Positions 49,901 to 55,900 of a stretch of 64,000 nucleotides of DNA are shown piece after piece (the stretch's first letter is position 1; each line of letters begins with the position of its first letter). Source of the DNA: Heterohyrax brucei (lineage: Eukaryota; Chordata; Mammalia; Hyracoidea; Procaviidae). The notes under the pieces were generated by a model. It made no database searches. It was given only the letters and a program-made list of their open reading frames with translations, and was not told the origin of the DNA. The stretch spans positions 153,196,329 through 153,260,328 of the forward strand of contig CM053143.1 in assembly GCA_028571685.1 (NCBI GenBank), read 5' to 3'. The position numbers and the translations under genes were made by a program.

Positions 49901-52900
49901 TGTAGTCCATTTGATTCCTGTGTATTCTTTCCTGTGAGGTCCACGTGTACATAGTCAACCTTTACATTGTTGAGAAAAGTATTTCCAGTAAATGATTGGT
50001 CTTGCAAAACTCTATTATGTGGTCTCTGTAGTCATTTTAATCACCAAGGACATATTTTCCAACTTCTTTGTTTCCAACTTTCACATTCCAGTCACTAGTA
50101 ATGGCCAATACATTTTGACTGCATGTTTGGTCAATTTCAGACTGCAGAAGTTGGTAAAAATCTTCAGTTTCTTCATCTTGAGCATTAGTAGTTGGTCAGT
50201 AAATTTTAATAACAGTCACATTAACTGGTCTTCCTTGTAGGTGTGTGGATATTATCCTATCACTGTCCTTCAGTATAGAACCTGAAATATTCTCCTCAAA
50301 GATGAATACAGTGCCTTTTCTCTTCAAAATGCCATTCCCAGCATAGCAGACCTTATGATTGTTGGATTCAAAATGGCTAATACCATACCATTTCAGTTCA
50401 TTAATTCCTAGGATATTGATCTTCAACTGTTCCATTTCATTTTTGATGACTTCTAATTTTCCTACATGCATACTTCATACACGCCACATTCTGATTATTA
50501 ATGAATATTTATTTACAGCTATTTCTTCCCATTGTGACTCACGATGCATCGGCAAATGAGGGCACCAAAAGCTTGAGTCCATCCACATCATCAAAGTCGA
50601 CTATCTTGAAGAAGGCATCTCTTCCCTAGTTGTATTTTGGGTGCCTTCCAGTCTGAGAAGCTCATCTTTTGGCATTGTATCTGATGGTGTTCTGCACCTA
50701 TCCATAGGGTTTTCACTGGCCTATTTTTTCAGAAGTAGATTACCAGGTCCTTCTTCCTACTCTATTTCAGTCTGGAAACTCCACTGAAATCTGTCTATCA
50801 TGGGTGACCCTGCTGGTATTTGAAATACTGATGGCATATCTTCCAACATCACCGCAACAAGCAAGCTACCACAGTATGACAAACAGACAGAGGAGTAGTG
50901 GATTAAAATCATAGGGCTAATGAAAAACCCTATGGTTAACACATGAGTCAGGGGATAAACGGTTCATAGATTTTTCGAACAAGTAAAACATGTAGATAGA
51001 TGGTTTCAGTCTTCTTAATTAGGCAAAGGGAAGTTCACTATTAGCATCGGCATCAACACAAATGGCCGACACAGGTTTTGAGTCTGTATATTGTTCATTT
51101 TCTTTGATGCTAATAGATAACTCCTATCGCTTGACCTTACTAGCTTGGATTCATGCAGATCCAATTTGAATTTTGGCTCTGACACTTAACAGTTGGTGTA
51201 ATTTGGGGCAAAATGTCTCTGGGTTACAGTTTCATCAACTGTAAAATAGGTATAATAACAACTCTGACAGAATTGACATGAGAATTAAATGAGATAATAT
51301 GTTGGAAATATGTAGCACAGTTTCTGACACTACAGTATAAATGCAACAAATGTTCATTTTCTTATAGTAATAGTTATAAATTGTATGAATGTCTAAAAGT
51401 TATCTATAATTGTCTCAATCATCCACTTTTCTTTAAGAATTAAGATCCTTCTCTGTTCTTTCTTTTCCTCTCCTCTGTACTCTTTTTATCTGTATGTGTG
51501 AGAAAGCAGAGAGAGATAGTGGGCAATAGAAAATTTGAGTTAGTTTTTTAGCAATGAGTTACTCTTTCTCAACTCAGTTTCTCAATTTTAATTAGAGTGG
51601 CAAAAAAATATTATTTTTTAATGAAAATAAAATTTCAGATGACCCCTGAAGATGTTCCTTCTATCTAGCTAAAACAAGTGAAAGACTCCTTCCAGTATTT
51701 TCATCTAAAATATGACACTAATCTTCACAATATTAGTAGGGAAGAAGAGGGTTAAAAATGACATTTGATCTGACACGAAAGCTTCTTGATATCCAAGAGA
51801 GCAGTTGCAGCAGTCTGTTGGCAAATAAGGCTTAGCTATTAATCATGTTGTGAATGGTGGCTTTCTCACAGCTGTTTTGGCAGTTTTAACATTAAATTTT
51901 GATTAAGAATTTTGACAGAGCTTTTGAGATTATCACATGAAAGTGGTTGTTTTCTTTCATTTTAAAATAAAAATATCTCTTTACTTTCTTATTCTTAATT
52001 ATGGAACATGTCATAATACACAACAATATAAAGAATAATAGAATCAACTCTTATGTACCTCTCAGCTAGCTTTGACACTGTCATCATCCATCAGCAATAT
52101 ATGCAAACACTTTTAAACTGGACCTTCCTTTTGTCTTGCCCCCCCTTCTAAATAAATTTTACCTTGGTAAAATGCATACAATGAAAAATTTTACATTTTA
52201 ACCATTTTTAAGTGTACCATTAAGTAGTGTTGGTGTTGTGAAGCCATCACCACTATTTCCAAGTTTTTTGTCACCCCAAACAAAAATGCAGTACCCCTTA
52301 GACAATACTTCTCCATTCCTCCTTTCTCCCAACTCTTGAGAAGTGCTTTGGCTCTGTGCATTTCCCTAATCCAAATGTTTCATGTAAGTGGGATCAGGCA
52401 ATGTGTGCTCTTTCACTTAGTAAAATGTTAAAATTAAAATTTAATAATAGTAAGATTTTTAATTGAAAGTGGCTTCTACAATTGATTTGCACATTCTGAA
52501 AAGACCACGTGATATTTATGCCAGAGTATGTGTTGATGTGTGTGTGTCTACAATCCACCTCTGTTCAACTGCAGCTTTAAATCCATTCTGGGACAAAAAT
52601 TAAATAGAGAATAAACCATTTATTTATTTATCAAATACCTAACATAAGCCTAGCATTGCATAAACTTTTCAGAGGGAATGGGAAGAAGACAAGAGTTCCT
52701 CAAAAAGGTGGAAAAACAAGGAAGAAATGCAATTTCATCCCAGGCTTAGGAATAAGTTGGTGAGGCCTTGACTGAGATTAGGGTTTCCCAACATTTCTTG
52801 TCCTAAGAGCCTCTTTCACATATTAAGCAATCTCTTGAGCCTATGAGGAATTTAAAAAGTCATTGCGCCACTTATGTGTGATACACAAAGAAGTATTAGC

Positions 52901-55900
52901 GTATATTTTATTATACACAGCTACTTTTTAAAAAGACTATACTGTAAGTTTTTTAAACAAGGAATTTTAAATATTTATAAAATAGATCATGAATATTTAA
53001 AGCATCCATACACAAAAGCATACTGATATTTTTGCCATTTAATGTATATTAAAATATTTTGTTATTTAAGAAGAATTTTTCAGAAAAATTTTAATGACAC
53101 ACTGTGTCTGATTTTAGGATTAAACACATATTAAAGTGCAGAATGAAATTTATACATTCAGAGATGTGTAGTTCTGTTAAACCTGCCTCTTTTTGAATGG
53201 ACAATAATATTAGATAAAACAGAGGAAACTTTTTTTTAATGTTACATATTTATTGTAAGGTCATTGGAAAATATTGGTTTCTCATTTATAAACCAAAAAA
53301 ACCCAAAGCCACTGCTGGTGAGTCATAGCAACCCTATAGGACAGAGCAGATCTGCCCCATGGAGTTTCCAAGGAGTGCCTGGCTGATTCAAACTGCCAAC
53401 ATTTTGGTTAGTAGAGATAGCACTTAACAACCATGGCACCAGGGTTTCCTTCTTATTTAGTGTGGGGTACAAAGTTTCCTTTCAACATGAAGTGTTGAAA
53501 GAAAAATGTTTAGTAAATAATAGTAAAGGTGCTACTCAGACACACAAAAACAACAGCAAACAAAACTTCATGAAACATGATGTTATGGCATTCAAGATGG
53601 ATAAAAATTGCCTTTGCAGTATTTTGTTTGAGTTCTTAAAGTTTGCTTTTAAAAAAGGACAAATTGTAATGACATTTAGTGTTTTGTTTGCAAATGTGTA
53701 TAGAAGAGAGATAATTTGGGGCAGTTCCTCTAAGGATTTCACAAATGATGCAAAACCGGCAAGGACAGTCTTGATTTCCAAAATATGAAAAGCCAAGCTG
53801 GATATAATAACCAGTATTATTTCCCCTTTTAACAGTTTCAAACATTGTTTCCTCCAAAAACATCCTGAGAGGCTCTATATGTATTTTGAGATGATGTATG
53901 CAATTTACAGATTTAGTGAAAATTTTCTTGTGGTAAATTTGTACAATTATTACCATTTTTAGGCCCCACATTAACTTGATATGAGTCACTATTCTTTATG
54001 TTTCATGTCTTTAAACGGCTCTGACAAAATAATAAATCAATTGTTCTCAACGGAGGACAATTTTGCTTTTGAGGAGACATTTGGCAATGTCTACAGATAT
54101 TTTAGTTGTCACAACCTGAGGCGGAGGTATTAGAATGCTACTGTTTTCTAGTTAGTAGAGGCTAGGGGTCCTGCTAACACCATGTAGTAAACAGAATGAC
54201 CCCTACAACTAACAATGATCTGGCTCAAAATGCCAAAAGGCTGAGCTTCACACATCTTGATATAAAGTAAACAGTATACATCTACAAAGGGATAACAAAT
54301 ACATGAATGGTCAAAACCATGATGGAACCCGGCAGTATTGGGGGAATAATAATCCCATTGAGTTACTATCTCATGAACAAACACACCTCCCCTGATCTCT
54401 ATGATGCTGACTCAGAGGCTCTCAGATGCTCCATTTTAAGGATGGAATCTATTAATTTAAATTATTTTGTGTATTTAGTGATATAGAAATAGAATGAGAA
54501 CATACACTTTTACTGCTTCTGCTTATGTGGATCCTTGGACACCTTTACAGACGCCTGGAACTTTGTTGATCTGAGGGATGAGAACATGGCCCCAAGTAGG
54601 CCAGAGTCCATCTCTGGGATTTAAAAAAGTAAACTTAGGAGAGAGAAATATTTCTTCTACAAAGGAGAGAAGACATTCACCCACAGGAGTAATACAGATG
54701 AGAGACAGAGACAGAGGGCATTCTAAGGGTGTACTGGTTCTGGGGTTCAGAGTCGGAAAATTGCGTCTTTTTGCTTCAGCCAACCTGAATTAGTTTCCAC
54801 AACTCACAATGCAAACAGGCGTAATGCAGTGGAATTAATGGCAATACTTCAAAGTTAACAATAATGCAATGAAGTTTACAGATTGAGTTTGAGATTGGTT
54901 CTTTGACTACAAGTTTAAGACAGAAATTCTCAACTACTTTCTCAACAAAGGTTTTTACCTAGCAAGTGCCAAATACTATGCTAGGTGTTGGGAACATAAA
55001 GACAAATAAAGAATTGTCACTTTTTTCAGGGTACTCTCAGTCGAGTCAGGGAGACGGAGAAGTACCATATGGTACGAGGAAGCAAGCACACCATCTTTTT
55101 AATATCTGAGGGTTGGGGAATAAGGTGGTCCGTAATTACCCAAGAATATAGTTGTATGTTAGGCTTATTGTAGTCAACAAATGCTCTCTGGCTAAAAACT
55201 AATCTGAAAGAAGACTTTTTCTGGGCTACAGGGTGCCACAGTAATGAAGAAAGACCTTATTGCAACATAAAATATCAGTTTACTCTTTTCTATGTTAAAG
55301 AAAGGGCAAGCGAAGAGACAAGTGGAAAAACAAGTTCACCTCAGGCTAGCAGATCATTGCAAAATTTCTCCCAGAGGCTATAAGTCACTGGGTTACACAG
55401 TGTATTTCACTTTCTGGCTGATTTCAAGGGACCCCTTACACCGTTTAGTTAGGTTCATGATTTAGAAATGTTACAAAGATGCAAGAAATTATTTGGAAAA
55501 CACAATAATTTAAAAACATAATCCCTCAATTTAAAGCAATAAGATTCACCTCACTGTCAGAAAGTGCTAACTTTGTGTTAAAGGCAAAAGCCTATCTTGA
55601 ATTAGAAGGAAATGAAAAACATGTAAAAATACAGCATTTTGTCAGCTAAGTCTAGGAGTAATATTTGTTACTTAAAACCATTTTTATCTTTTATCTTATA
55701 AGCAGTTCTTAAGGCTTTAAATCTGTCACTGAAACATGTTTTAGATGAAAATTCTGATTGTTAGCATTTTTCCAGGTAACCAAAAACTTTTCAGCAATTT
55801 AGAATGTTTCTTTTTGAATATTTGTATGTGTATTTGCATGGAAAACTTTAAAAGGAATATATAACAAATCATTACCGGTTCCTTGGAATTGAGACTGACA

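Larger units (their letters stand above)
47682..50893 (-). mobile_element. RTE LINE, about full length, reverse
   Basis: The most complete RTE copy, 3.2 kb including two SINEs. From the right end: 5' region (TGTCATACTGTGGTAGCTTG on the minus strand), endonuclease near 50450 ([20 protein letters not shown]), IIT/VIKIY at 50196, reverse transcriptase start [20 protein letters not shown] at 49076, and [15 protein letters not shown] near 47891. It ends (GTT)n at 47682, the reverse of AAC tandem tails. It is full of stops. Confidence 0.9.

Noticed and set aside
53462..53989. Overlapping open frames on both strands
   Set aside because: AT-rich DNA with no homology that I recognise and no promoter or splice context.
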